Source of the DNA: Dasypus novemcinctus
Lineage: Eukaryota > Chordata > Mammalia > Cingulata > Dasypodidae
Reading direction: 5' to 3'
Assembly: GCF_030445035.2 (NCBI RefSeq)
Contig: NC_080682.1
Span: 30,238,770 to 30,302,769 of the forward strand
DNA: 64,000 nt
The number at the start of each line of letters is the position of its first letter. Position 1 is the first letter of the stretch. The notes under the pieces were generated by a model that did not search any database, had not been told where the DNA came from, and saw nothing but the letters and a program-made list of their open reading frames with translations. The translations under genes were made by a program, and so were the position numbers. This document shows, one piece after another, positions 11,907 through 23,854 of the stretch.

Positions 11907-12874
11907 GTCATTGGATTTATTAAGGAGATTTGTTTGAACATCTATGATTAGTTATCTCAATTCCTTTATGTCTTCTTGAGGCTTATCTTATTCCATTAAC
12001 TGGGCCATAGCTTCCTATTTCTTGGTGTGGATTATAATTTTTTGTTGGTGTCTTGGCACCTGGCTTACTAGAGTATTTATTCTGGGTGCTGTTTTTTCTT
12101 TAGTTTAGGGCTTCCTGACATTTCTATCATTCTGGCTATGTAGCAGGAACCAAGCATGTAGATAGTGCTATAAGCTGTGAATGTTCAAGCTGCTCTCATT
12201 GCACCAGGGACCAATGAAGCTTCTTCCAACTTTCTCCTTTGCGAGGGGTAGGGACAGAGTCAAAGTTGTGAGGAGTAATTAAGTCATGCAGGCCTAGACT
12301 GTTGTTTCCCAGAGAGACTGATGAAGCTTCATGCCCCTTGCCTCTCATCCTGGTGCACTGATGTAGCTGCAGGTATGGGCAGCAATCTATGAAGTGTGGG
12401 TTCAAGATGACCACAGTTGCCCCAGTAGATTTCCAATTTTCAGTCTGTGCCAGCCAAAGTTACCTGCAGTTACCTGGATAGGCTGGTGCAGGGCCTGTCC
12501 TCCTCCTCTCTGCCAGAGGTGGGGCTGAAGCCTAGGTCAGGGCTGCAGGCTGATCTGGGTGAAAGAAACCAGTTCCTACCATCACGTGATTTTTGGTCAG
12601 CCTGGCTTCCCTCAGGCTGGAAGTAGAGTCAAAATGGTGGCCCCTTGGGCTGATTCACATCCCAGCTGTTCCCAGGCAGTTGGGCAGTCTCCTCTTTCCT
12701 TTCCTTCGAATATGTTTCAGGATGCTCTTCTAGTCTCCTGGAGTCCCCAAACAGGTGCTTCAGCTAGCTCCAGATAGCTCTGGGTGTTTACTAACTACCC
12801 TGTAGCAGGAACTAAATCTAGGAACTCCTTACTCCACTACCTTCTTGTTGGTTCTCTTGTCCTCATTGATTTTT

Positions 12875-13982
12875 ACATTAAAATCTGTTAAGAAGCATTT
12901 ATATATGAATGAGTCTGTTAGGGGTATCATTTGTGTTCCTCATTTCTAATGATCTATTCTTGCAAAACTACTACAGTGTCTTATTTATTGCAATGTTGAG
13001 AGTAGTGTGATAGTTGGATAAAGTGCTTCAAACTGTCTTCAAGACCAAAGATATGACCAAATACCTATACTTGAAACTGTAGCCTATGACCACTGCAGCT
13101 GTAAGTTAGGATCTGTTCATGATACCGAAACCATTCTAGTTATTTCAAATATAATATTTATTTTAGGAAATGGTTTAAATAAGACTTGGCATAATGTACA
13201 AAAATATACAAATATCAAAAAAAAAAAAGAGAAAAGAAAAGGAACCTTGAGATAACATAGAAGTAATAACTGCCATCCTTATGACTGGGAGATATGGGTA
13301 TTAACAGAACCTAGAATATGGAGGAAAAGTGCTGTGGATCCAGCTAACAAAGTAATAAAGTAATGATGATGGACAGTTCCATGCCTGCCTCTGTCTCTAT
13401 AGTAATTGATTCAATGCTTGTTATTCCTTAAGTAAAATTCCAGTACTGCTGTATTCCATAATATTGATGCTTCTTTATTCAGGAAGAATAAGTGAATAAG
13501 CTTTCTCTTTTACAACTTTATTTCATTTATTGTTAGTTTTCTGAGTTTTTTTTATCATGAACAGTTGAATTTTACTAAATATCTATAAATGTGACTATAT
13601 GTTTTTTCTACTTTATTTTGTTAATGTGGTGGGTTGCATTGATGGATTATAAATGATATACCAACTTTACATTTTTGAATAAACCCTCTTGTTTATGATA
13701 TATTGTCTTTTTAATATGCAAATTAATTTGATTTGCCATTTCTTAGTATTTTTCATATATATATAAGTGATTGGACTGTAATTTTCTTATTTGATAATGC
13801 CGAACTCATAAAATAAAATTGCAATATATTCCCTCTTATTCTACTCTCTGGGTGAATTGTGTCAGATTAGGATTATTTCTTATCTAATAATGCTATCTAT
13901 ATTGCTGATAAAGTTATTTTAATGAGTTTATTCTGGAGTTTGATTGTTAGCAAAAGGGAAAGAAAACACCAAAAATAAGTAG
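12875..13982. other. Unclassified intergenic DNA
   Basis: I see no gene and no repeat I can name with confidence here. A short A-rich tract lies near 13217-13230. The T-rich stretch at about 13540-13870 resembles old reverse LINE-1 sequence, but only weakly. Confidence 0.5.
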
Positions 13983-14481
13983 AGAGGGAGCAGATGTGGT
14001 TCAAGCCTGCCTCTTACATGGGAGGCTCCAGGTTTAGTTCCTCATGCCTCCTAAAGAAGACAAATAGAAGCCACAGCAAGCAGATGCCACAAGGAGCAGA
14101 CGCTGCAATCAGTAGATGCTGCAAGGAGCAGACACAGCAAACAGCAAACTTTTCATATGCTGTAAGGAGCAAACGCACAAGGAGCAAACGATGCAAGAAG
14201 CAGTCACCACAACCAGCGGATACCGCAGACAGTACAAGGAACAGAAGCCACAACCAGCAGGTGCCACAACCAGCAAATTCCACAATCAGCAGACACCACA
14301 ATGACAACAACCAGCAGATGCTGCAACTGCTGCAATCAGCAGATGCCTGCAACCAGCAACCACTCCATCCTGGAGGTCCTGGGTTTGGTTCCCACTATCT
14401 TCTAAAGAAGATGAGCAGACAACAAGCAGATAGATGAGGAGCCATCTCGGGGCAGGGAAAGGAAACAGAAAAAAAATAGAT
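13983..14481 (+). mobile_element. DAS-type tRNA-derived SINE with an expanded internal array
   Basis: The head matches the other DAS copies here (GCAGATGTGGTTCAAG ... ATGGGAGG ... GCCTCCTAAAGAAGAC). It is followed by about 290 bp of imperfect short CAGCAGATGC/CACAACC-like units (about 14060-14355), then a second partial SINE head (from about 14365) and an A-rich end near 14480. The tRNA-like A-box region is shortened. The open frames here follow the short repeats and are not taken as genes. Confidence 0.8.
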
Positions 14482-15171
14482 AGAGAATCTCTTCTGGATA
14501 TTGCTCCCAAATCCACAACTCAGACAGATTCTATGTACTCCATTTTGGGCTTTTATCTTCTGCTTAGAATACAGCTATCCCTACAAACAAGAGTCCCTTG
14601 AGTTTGAATGCCCTATGTACCTAAACAGCAATATCCATACAACATGAGCTGTTAATGGCAAAGTCCCACAATCCATTTTCCTATCTGTCAATCTAAATTA
14701 TTTCTTTTCATTTTCAGGGTCAATCTTTTTCTAAGATGTTGAATAGTAAACATGGGCAGTTATGAAGAAAAATAAATATCACCAAATTTAATACATTCAT
14801 GTAATAAAATAACTTTCCAACATAAGTAAATTTCCTGGTCATGTTTAATAGTGGTATGACAATTAATATTTACATAATAAGGTCTAGATCAAATTTTTAT
14901 AAATTTCTAATTTCTCTCCTAATATAATTCATATATAAAAATGGATAGCTCATCACTATCCCTTTGGATGACTCTCATGAAATAATTTATATTGCCAAAC
15001 ACACACATACTTCCACAAATAAAATGTGAACTTTCAGATTGAAAGTATAAATTTAGATATTCGGAGAATTTCTGCAACACATTTGTGTAAATAAATATCC
15101 ATTCAACAGCATTTTCCAAAATATAAAGATCGATCTATCCCAAAGGAGTTTCCAGGGACCTAAAGTTATAA
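14482..15171. other. Unclassified intergenic DNA
   Basis: No gene or recognisable repeat was found in this AT-rich stretch. Confidence 0.5.
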
Positions 15172-15222
15172 TTTCATTTTATTTTATTTTTATTTTTATT
15201 TTATTTTATTTTATTCTCTCAG
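15172..15222. repeat. (TTTTA)n simple repeat
   Basis: A run of TTTTA/TTTTTA units adjoins the left end of the next LTR-like element. Confidence 0.85.
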
Positions 15223-15560
15223 CCTGTTGGGGTTTCTCTTTCTGTGGCTGTAGGGGATCCTAGAGTTCTCTCTCATACAGTAGAGTGAAATGGCAGCTCT
15301 CTCTTCCTCTGTGTCTCTGTTTTCTGTCCTCAGTTTATACAAGGCTCTAGTGAGAGGATTGGAACCCATCCTGGGCCCTGCAAGCTAACCAAAGGTCCTT
15401 AATTGATCTTATCATGCTGATCTAATCAAAAAGTCCCTTAACTGAATCTAATCAAAAGGCTTTCCATAACTTAGGCTTTCATGTACAGGCATGGGTTAGC
15501 TTAAGAACGTGATTTTCTGGGATCCACAAGACTCAAGTCTGCACACCCTCTGAGACATCA
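15223..15560 (-). mobile_element. MaLR-like LTR fragment
   Basis: The reverse strand has the look of a MaLR-type LTR. The repeated ATCTAATCAAAA-type phrases (about 15415-15465) and the ATGGGTTAGCTTAAGAACGTG segment also occur, in similar order, in the LTR at 26795-27345. No target duplication was found. The family is assigned from memory. Confidence 0.55.
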
Positions 15561-16389
15561 ATTACAATTAACAAGCAACAATCAGCAAGGACAGTCATTT
15601 GATTAATCCAATCAAATGGTCCATTGATATGTAAAACTTCAGTCAAAGCAGTCACAGTTAAGTTTTTCTTATCTGGCAGTATCAAAAAGTGTCTTTTCCA
15701 GGAAAAAATTTTATCATAAACTTTGATTGAATTTTGGGCCTAATTCTTCATCCCTCCCTGTAACTATGGTCTTTAATGTGTAATTTTTCAGTTCTACAAT
15801 ATACATACTTAACTCTTGATTGTAGTTCAGCTAGGTTATTCCCAAAAAAGAATTTAAAATAGTTTTTGTTGTTTTATGTTCCTTTTTACACCTCAGTTAT
15901 TGACTCTGGAAGACCATATTTTGGCTCGGTGGTTCAAGAGGATCATAGATACACAGTGCATAGTTTTCCAAATAATCCGAAGGCCTATAGCCTGGAGGTA
16001 AGTTCACCAGCCAAGACCAGACAAGAACAGGTGATCCAGAACCTCCAGCTGGTATTAGTTCATGTGTCAAGTACACAAATTATAAAATGAATATATACAT
16101 AAGCTATGATCACCAATCCTACCGCTAGGTATAAATCAAGAATAATTTCATGCATACGGAAAAGAGTGCTCTGGGAATGGTATTTGTTACCACTCCAAAC
16201 TTGAAAGAACAAAAACGTGAGATCTTTCAAGTATTCCTACATCATGGGACAGTTCTCCAGCCCTGGCCTCCTACCACAAATGCAGCCAGCAGCACATGGC
16301 TGGTTTGGTGGCTTCAAGATGTATACCCAAGAAAAACATGTTCTTATTTCTAACCCATTCCTGTGGGTGTTGTTTTGAGTATAGCAGGG
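15561..16389. other. Unclassified intergenic DNA
   Basis: Two short open frames are present (15866-16090, 16150-16353), but neither resembles a protein I know. No repeat is recognised. Confidence 0.4.
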
Positions 16390-17190
16390 AGCCATGTAAA
16401 ATGACAGCTTCCCACCAAACTAAGAGGGATATATCTGACCAATATATCCCAATATACCCCTTTCTTGACCAAAGAAAGACTCAGACAAGTCCAGCTTGGC
16501 GAACAAAAGATCACTTAGTTAGGGTCTTACATGGTGCCTCACCCTCGATGGTCTGGAGGGGAGTCCTCTCTCTTGGGAGAGACCAAGGCTTGTCATGTCC
16601 TAAATCCTCATCTATGATGGTTAGCAGAGAGTGCGGCACTTCCAAGGACCAAGCTTCACTTGCCACAAAGAAAGAAATGTCTTTTGGTGGGGATGTGGCT
16701 CAAGTGATTGAACACTTCCTTCCCAAGTGGGAGGTTCATAGTTTGGTTCCTGGTGCTTCTGAAAAAAAACCAAAAATAAACTCAGGGGAGTCGACATGGT
16801 TCAGTGGTTGAGTGCTGGCTTTCCATATACCAGGTCCTGGGTTAAATCTCCAGGCCCTAGCACCTAAAAAAAAAGACATCTTTTATACTACATGTCTACA
16901 CTTAAATGGGGACAGCACAGCACATGAGTGGAGAGCAAGTCAAAAAGGGCAGTGTTCAGGATGAATAATCTAGTTAAGGACAGTCACAATATTTTCAAAT
17001 AGGGCAGAAGTCACACTTTTACAGTAACTACATAAAATGAGCATTAACAATGTTTTTGGTAGGGCTGAAGCTCAAATTACATCTTTACAGTAATTACGAA
17101 GGGGATCTATTGATACAAAGGTGGTCAAGCAGATCAACTTGTAGAGTTTCCAGGAGAGAAGTCTAAGCATGCATGTCTTACTTATCAGTT
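16390..17190 (-). mobile_element. Possible old ERV LTR interrupted by a SINE
   Basis: The sequence around 16395-16680 and 16870-17190 has LTR-like composition (for example GATCACTTAGTTAGGGTC) and is continuous across the SINE insertion. No termini or target duplication were located. This is a tentative call by appearance only. Confidence 0.35.
16685..16869 (+). mobile_element. Dimeric DAS-type SINE
   Basis: Two tRNA-like monomers lie in tandem: GGATGTGGCTCAAGTGATTG at about 16690 and GGTTCAGTGGTTGAGTGC-like sequence at about 16797. They are separated by an A-rich linker and followed by a poly-A run. Imperfect 14-bp flanks (AGAAATGTCTTTT and AGACATCTTTT) look like its target duplication. Confidence 0.85.
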
Positions 17191-17249
17191 ATGAGATCAC
17201 AGTTATTTCTCAAGGCTTGGTGTGTAACTATTAAGAAATGAAATGCTGA

Positions 17250-17695
17250 AGTGACTAGATAGGGAAAGAACTGCAAGGGTTGTGAGAAAATACAAAGCCA
17301 TACATGCTTCAGGCATTGTAAAGAGGACCTTTAGATGAGGTTTTTTTTCAGTTAAAGTGTGGTCCACCTCAATTGGGATGGGACTTAATCCTATCACTGG
17401 GGACTTTATAGAGGTGCTCTCAGCTCTCAGCAGAAGCACAGGGAACAACCAGAAGCTAGAAGTCCATGGAACCCAGAAGAGAAAGGACAGGCTGCCATGC
17501 ATGCTGCCACATGACACAAAAACAAAGGGACAAGTATAATTGGCAGCCAGCACCAGAATGCCACATAAAGCATTGCTTGATGACTCCTTAATTTTGAATT
17601 TCTCCTAGCCTCAAACCCATGAACAATAAATTCTCAGTGTTTTAGCCAAATTAATTCTTGGTATTTGTTTTAGCAGTGAGGAAACTAAAACAGCT
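17250..17695 (+). mobile_element. MaLR-like LTR
   Basis: The 3' part is diagnostic. AATAAA is followed by a stretch like the usual 'ggtatttgttttagcagc...aaactaa' MaLR end (about 17625-17693). The upstream part contains a purine-rich region with repeated AGAAG and CCACATGACAC phrases, as in MaLR LTRs. The start is approximate. Confidence 0.6.
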
Positions 17696-18002
17696 GTTGA
17701 GGTTAAATCAGGCAGCGGCTCCCCTTGACTTCTCCCCATGATCAATTTTGAAGCAGACTGTTTGAGACACCTCCCCTTGAAAAACTTTTCTGAGCACCCT
17801 AAGAGCATATTCTCAGCAGGTTTCTCTAGTGCAGCACTACAGAGGCTTCTCTGCCATTCACAGCATCATAGCTATCTCAGTCAAGAACTGGCTTTCAGCG
17901 GTGGGACAAGGGACCTCTTTTTCAGGTCTCTATCTCAGCCTCATGAGTAGTGGCTGCTCCTTACATTTGCTATTCCTGTATTTGTTAGAGTCCTCTTTTT
18001 TT
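17696..18002. other. Unclassified DNA
   Basis: No gene or repeat is recognised; two overlapping short open frames are not protein-like. Confidence 0.4.
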
Positions 18003-18150
18003 TTCTCTCTTTATTTTTTTAATGTTACATTAAAAAAAATGAGGTCCCCATATACCCCCCCTCACCTCCTCACCCCACTCCTCCACCCATAACAACAACT
18101 TCCTCCATCATCATGAGACATTCATTGCATTTGGTGAACACATCTCTGAG
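18003..18150 (-). mobile_element. LINE-1 3' tail fragment
   Basis: The reverse complement of the tail end seen at 26200-26310 and 36540-36640: T-rich start, ATGAGGTCCCCATATACCC, CATCATGAGACATTCATTGC. Confidence 0.75.
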
Positions 18151-18429
18151 CACATCTCTTTAGGTCTTACTATCCAATCCCTTGTTACTCCATTCTATAT
18201 ATTAAAATTTCTGTTCCATTTTTTGTGTAGGGACAGAAAGCAGGTCTGAATTTCTCTAAGGCTAGGGGTAGAGAGAGGGATGTACTGAAGACACTTTTGG
18301 GAAAAAGGAAAATGTTCTTTATCTTGACTGAGGAAGTGAATTTATGGATTTATAAATTTGTCAAAGCTCATCAAATTGTACATTTTAAATAGGTTTAGCT
18401 TATTGTATGTACAATATAACTCAGAGTTG

Positions 18430-18720
18430 ATATAAAAAGGCAAACAATAGACTGGGGAAAACATTCTGAAGACATATATCTGAACAAATACTTTTTTATC
18501 TAGAATATCAAAATAAGACTAACAATTCAAGAATGCTACAAATCGACTTAAAAATCCCAAAAGATTTTAGCAGATGGAAGATATATGAATGGTCCATAAT
18601 CACATGAAAAAATGTTCATAATCATTCCTCAGCAGTGAAATTCAAATTAAGATCCTAATGAGACTTAATACCCATTTGATAGGAATGGCTACAATTTTTC
18701 AAATGGAATACAGCTGGTAA
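18430..18720 (+). mobile_element. LINE-1 ORF2 3' fragment
   Basis: The sequence follows the end of LINE-1 ORF2 (hydrophilic lysine-rich stretch, then the 'cacatgaaaaaatgttca' and 'gaaattcaaattaagatcc' segments) but is heavily decayed. Confidence 0.6.
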
Positions 18721-20510
18721 GAGGGTAAATCCATTACACAGGCTTATGTAATTGTCACAACTCATCAAGGTAAACATTTAAGGTCTGTATAAATTGTACA
18801 TCATTTATCACGATTTTAAAGATAAGTAATGAGATTAATCTCCTCGGATGTGATTGGGAGATTGAGAGCATTAAGAAGAAAGGAAACGTGGGCCTCTGAA
18901 GCTCTCTTACATGTAGAAAGGATATCTGGGATACTGGTGCCTTAGTCCCAGTGCAGCAAACTCCTCTTTATCCCAATGCTTGAAGAAGAGTAAAGGGATG
19001 CATGGCTGTAGACCAGGATAGATGATGATGATGATGACGAAAGAGAGAGAGAACATAGGTAGATAGAAGGTGGTAGATGGTAAAGATATAGAGAAATAAA
19101 GTTAAAGATTGCGATAAAGAAAGATATAAAGGTATATGGTTATTTATTTTAAAATCATATATGTACATTTACATTGCTATATAAATCACATTATTTTCAT
19201 TTATATTTTACTTTACAGTTTGGAAAACTGTGTGATACAACTACAAACCTTTGATAGCATTTAATTCTCAAAGCATATCTGAATGTATTAAATAAAAATA
19301 TCCAAAAATTTACTAATGAAGTAAATGCAGATTCGTGGCACTCTTTACACTTTGCAGAAATAACTTATTAAGACTGAATTTGTCAATTAAAGAAAAAACA
19401 CACGATATATATTGCATGCTATGCTGTTTACAACTGTTGTCAATTACCATTTCTCTGGCATACCAATAGCTGCTAGAGTTGCATGAACCTGTAAGTTTAA
19501 CTCCCAGTTAGGACCAAAAAATTCTCTTTAATCACAGAGGGCAAGAGAAGAAAATCAACTCGAAATGGCTAAAATTCCACTTAGGTCTACACAACCCACA
19601 GTTTTCTCCATGTGTGTCTTTGGGATGAACAGAACACCCTGCCACATTATGTGGGGTATTAAAATATAGCAAATTATCAGACTGGCTCTCCAAAGGAAAC
19701 AAACATTGTTAAAGTCTCTCTGCAAGTGCTTGAAATTTGTTTATTGACAAATGTGCTCTATTTTCCTGGGTATAATGGGAGCCAACTGGCCCAGAGAATG
19801 AGCGTGTTCACTTGCTATTGGAAATTTACAAGAGTTTAAGCTATTTTTTTTTTTTTTAATTCTTGCTGAGCTGGAAGCACTTACTGTTGTTGCTCAATGT
19901 ATTGCAAATCAAGGTAGTTCAAAAACCGCAGAGAATGAAATGGTTTTATAAAAGTGAAAATACGTTACTGATGGGATACAAATTCATCAAGCCTTTATTT
20001 CTCAATGAGCATTTTACTGGAATTCCAACACAGCTTGTTTTGGAAATAGTGGAAAATGACTGGAAGCAAAAGATAGCACGGGAAAAGTGACCTGTTAATT
20101 TCAACTGTGCTCAGCCAGTTAACCATATAACTCTTCCCCAATCCCATCATGCTTATTAAGATAGTTTCAGTTATGAATCATTAATCTTACATACAGAATA
20201 CCCAATCCAATGCTCAATTTCTTCAGGAACTTCCTGCATTTTGTCATAATTTCCAATAATATTAAAAATATCACAATTGAACAAACCAAATTTGAATAAT
20301 TTGATGATATCAGAAGTAGACAAATAAAGTCCATATTTTTTTAAACCCTGGTCCAGTATTCTTTCTGGCCACACACAGACATATTTTTTAAGTTTATGTT
20401 TTTTTTTGGCATAATGATAAAAAATGTTGACCTTATTTTTCCCCAATATTTCCAAATTGACTAAAAGTTATTTGATTTCTTTTTCTCAACTAAATTTCAT
20501 GTCAATTGGT
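18721..20510. other. Unclassified intergenic DNA
   Basis: A small GAT/GATA simple repeat lies at about 19018-19080 and a T run at about 19843-19858. The open frame at 19863-20090 (75 codons) does not resemble a known protein and has no supporting gene signals. Confidence 0.45.
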
Positions 20511-20514
20511 AAAG

Positions 20515-21050
20515 ATTTAAAACTATAATCCAGGAGTATTGTGACTAGTGATGGAAGAAATTGTAGCAATGAAGTGGAGAAAGTGGCCACAGTAGTTCCT
20601 GAGGGCAGGGAGAGGGAAGAAGAGATGTGATATGTGGGCATTTTCAGGACTTCGAGTTGTCCTAAATGATATTTGCAGGGACAGATGCTGGACATTATAT
20701 ATCCTGTCATAACCCACTGAATGGACTGGGGGAGACAATGTAAACTATTATCCATGTGATGCAGCAGTGCTCCAAAATGTATTCACGTAATGCAATTAAT
20801 GTGCCACAATGATGAAAGAGATTGTTGATGTGGGAGGAGTGGGGTGGGTGGGGGTATATGAGAACCTCTTATATTTTTTGAATAAAACATTTTTTTGTGA
20901 TTTATGTATCTTCAAAAAAATACACTTTAAAAAAATGATGGAGGTGGGGGGTGGGGAGTGGAATATGTGGGAACCTCTTATGTTTTTTAATGTAATGTTT
21001 CATGTTATCTATTAACTTTAAAAAAAGATAATTAAAAATAATTTAAAAAA
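20515..21050 (+). mobile_element. LINE-1 3' tail with a duplicated terminus
   Basis: The sequence matches the tail at 36260-36650, including the 'gacagatgctggacatt' and 'gtgctccaaaatgtattcac' segments. The last about 80 bases (gggg-rich, then 'gggaacctcttatrttttttaatgtaa') occur twice, at about 20825-20905 and 20938-21010. Confidence 0.8.
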
Positions 21051-21234
21051 TAGCAATGTTATTGTGGAAACAGAATATAGCAAAATCTCTTATTGCTATC
21101 ACTCTATTACATATTATTGTTACTAATTACTAATATAGTATAGTGTATTGTTGTTAATCCTGAAACATGTAAAAATGTGTCCATTTTGAAGAATATCAAA
21201 AGTAAAATATCATCTTACTCTAAATAATTAAAAA

Positions 21235-21990
21235 AACAAAAAAAGTAGTTGAGATCATAAATATTTCTCTTACAGGTGGTAGAAACAGAATCACCAGGAG
21301 GTGGCAGGGTGTTACCATGAATTAAACGAATATCCAAGTGAATAAAGAGTAACTTATCTAGTTCAGCTAACAAGGAGATGAGGATGGTCAACCACCATAC
21401 CAAGATCTGCGAGAGTCTACAACTGCAAGCAGGAGAATACCATCCATCAGCTGTGTGGGATCTAAACCCCCTCTCAATTTAGAGGTAGAATGGGCATCAC
21501 CATCCCAGGATCCTCAGGATGGAGGAATAAAATATGACTCAGAGTGGACTTAATAGAATCCTACTATAGAATTATTGTGACTATAGCAATGGAAGAAATT
21601 ATATCATGGATGTGGAGACAGTGGCCATAGGAGTTTCTGAGGGCAGGGAGAGGGAAAAAGGTGTGATATGGGGGTATTTTTTGGGACTTGAGTTGTCCTG
21701 AATGATTTTGCAGGGTCAGATGCTGGACATTATATATCCTGCCATAACACACTGAATGGACTGGAAGAGAGTAAAACTACAATGTAAACTATAATCCATG
21801 CTGTGTAGCAGTGCTCCAAAATGTATTCATCAAATGCAATGAATGTATCTCACTAATGAAAGAAACTGTTGATGTGGGAGGAGTGGGGATGTGGGGAATG
21901 AGGTATATGGGAACCTCTTATATTTTTTAATGTAACATTTTGTGTGACCTATGTACCTTTAAAAATAATTTTTAAAAAAAGCAAAAATGT
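21235..21990 (+). mobile_element. LINE-1 3' tail, second copy
   Basis: A longer copy of the same tail family in the same orientation, including the 'ctacaactgcaagcaggag' and 'gatgctggacattatatatcc' segments. It ends in an A-rich tract near 21985. It is more similar to the copy at 20515 than to that at 36 kb in the 'ggacattatatatcctg' segment. Confidence 0.8.
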
Positions 21991-22800
21991 AAACAGAAAT
22001 TGAAAGCAAGTTCATTGTTGTAATGCATTTTGATGATCCTTCATTTCAACCCCCTTTCTTTTGAAGATAAGGCCACAGATGCTCAGAGAAGGTAAATTAC
22101 TATATTTCTGAAGCAATTCACTTATTAATTTTTTACTTTTCCTTTCCCATCTATTAATATTGAACTTAGACTAATATGTGTGTTTAGTCATTTCCACAAT
22201 AATCAATTTTAAAAAGAATATACAGCTGATGATCAAACAACAACCAAACACTGACAACTGATGTGAGTTCACAATTGTTCCATTTACTATATTTTAAATT
22301 TAAATATCTCTGAAGCAGGTTGAAAGGAGAATTTCATGCTTTCAGCAAATGCAGCTTGAGTGATCACTATGTTCTAGGCATTGTAATAATTGTAGGAGGG
22401 ACATAGTGAATTAAATAAAACCCATTCTCTATAAACCTTATTGTTTAGTGGAAGAAAAACAAACATCCATGTGATTTCAATACAGTGTAATATGTTCAAC
22501 AATAATGATGTATAAAGAGATAATGAGATCACTTCGGACTGATAAGACACAGAGGTTGGGCTAGAATGAGGAAGGAATTGGTATATTTTCCTGCCCTGGA
22601 GCCAATGAAATGAGTATAGTCCTTTGGGCAAGAGACACTGGTAAAGTGACGAAGCAAGGCTGAAGAAGTCAAAAGGAGAATCAAGTTCAACGTTCTAGTT
22701 AAAGGGTCATGGTGTTGTTAGCAAGCTTATTCAACGTGGTTAGAATATGTTGCAGGGGAAAAATGATGCAGTAAAAATAAATATAAGACCTAAATGGAAA
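21991..22800. other. Mostly unclassified DNA, possible MIR-like remnants
   Basis: Segments at about 22050-22120 ('cagatgctcagagaaggtaaatta') and 22350-22480 resemble old MIR-type or other ancient interspersed repeats, too decayed to name securely. Confidence 0.4.
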
Positions 22801-23265
22801 CTTTGACAGTTAGAAGCTTTTTGTGGTTCCCAGAGAGGATCGTGGACCTAAGGTTAATCCATTCCTGTGGGTGTGGGATGCTTTGACTGAATTACTTCAG
22901 GGAAAGGGAACCCAGAGTGAGTCCTGGTCCTTTTGCTGGGACCCTTTAGAAACTGAGGACTGAAAGCAGCAGAAACACAGAGAAAATGCCTCAGAGACGG
23001 AGAGAAGGAATGTAGGAGCTCAGAGATGAAGCCAGGAGAGAGAAGTCACAAATGGAGAAGCCAGAGGCTGAAGCAACAAGACCCAGAAGAGAAGCAGATT
23101 CTTCGTTATGCCGTGCCACATGGAAGGAGTCCAGGATTGCCTGTAGCCAAACTTCGGTGACACAGCATTTCTGATGATGCCTTGATTTGGACTCTTTCAC
23201 AGCCTCAAAACAGTACACTTTTAACCTAGTAAATTTCCATTGTCAGTGCCAAACCAGTTCTAGTA
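22800..23265 (+). mobile_element. MaLR-like LTR
   Basis: Purine-rich body with AGAGA units, a 'gatgatgccttgatttggac' segment and an end resembling 'aacctagtaaatttccattg', in the usual MaLR order. No clean termini were found. Confidence 0.55.
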
Positions 23266-23854
23266 CATTGCTCCCAGCAACTCTTCACAAACTAAAACAG
23301 GAGCGAAACTTCAAAGGCCTGTATATGTATGCCATGCTAAGTAGTTTATCAAGAAAGACTTCAGAATCAATGAGGGATGTATGGAATAATAAAATACATA
23401 TTGTGTGTTAGAAAATGCATTCTGGCTGCAGTCTGAGAGAAAAGCTGAAAGAGGAAGGAATGCTACTAGGAGGCCAGATTTGGAGGTGCTACTGCAGTAA
23501 TATAAAAAAAATACTGTTTTCCCAATTTGACTTCCATAGGTACTTAGTACATGTTGTTGTTTTCATCATTTGTATTGTCTCCCCTCTTGCTCCTCACCTC
23601 TAGACTCAGTGAACTTCTTTTTGTCATCCTGCCTCAGTTCTACCTTCATAATCTCAGGGAGGCCTTTCAAGGTTTATGGAAAATAGTCCCATTCTATCAC
23701 ACAATCTTCAAACTGTAACTCTCACATAATTGTCATTTCATATCTATTTTGATAATGTTCTTATTATGCTTATCTTCCTCAATAGATGAAACTCTCCATG
23801 AGTGCCTGGTCCATAGGTTTCAGGGTCACCATTTTATCTCTAGTCAGATGTGTA

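Larger units (their letters stand above)
8267..12859 (-). mobile_element. LINE-1 lacking the endonuclease/RT part of ORF2 (half-L1-like), with a perfect TSD
   Basis: A perfect 15-bp repeat, TCCTCATTGATTTTT, flanks the element at 8252-8266 and 12860-12874, so it inserted as one unit. Reading the minus strand from 12859, there is a 5' UTR-like GC-richer region, then the ORF1 region (about 11050-11910), then only about 650 bp of late ORF2 (about 10400-11045), then a 3' tail. About 2.3 kb that is present between ORF1 and this point in the 1-4 kb copy is missing here, which is where the endonuclease and most of RT lie. Without the nested LTR the insert is about 3.6 kb. Half-L1 (HAL1) elements are a described class; membership is inferred. 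Confidence 0.8.

Noticed and set aside
13983-14100. Functional tRNA gene
   Set aside because: The tRNA-like heads of the SINEs are diverged, lack a full cloverleaf and are followed by SINE bodies.
13994-14437. 147-codon frame rich in Gln, Ser and Thr
   Set aside because: Produced by the CAG/CAC-rich unit array of the SINE.
19863-20090. 75-codon open frame next to a T run
   Set aside because: No recognisable domain, start context or gene neighbour; length is within chance for AT-rich DNA.
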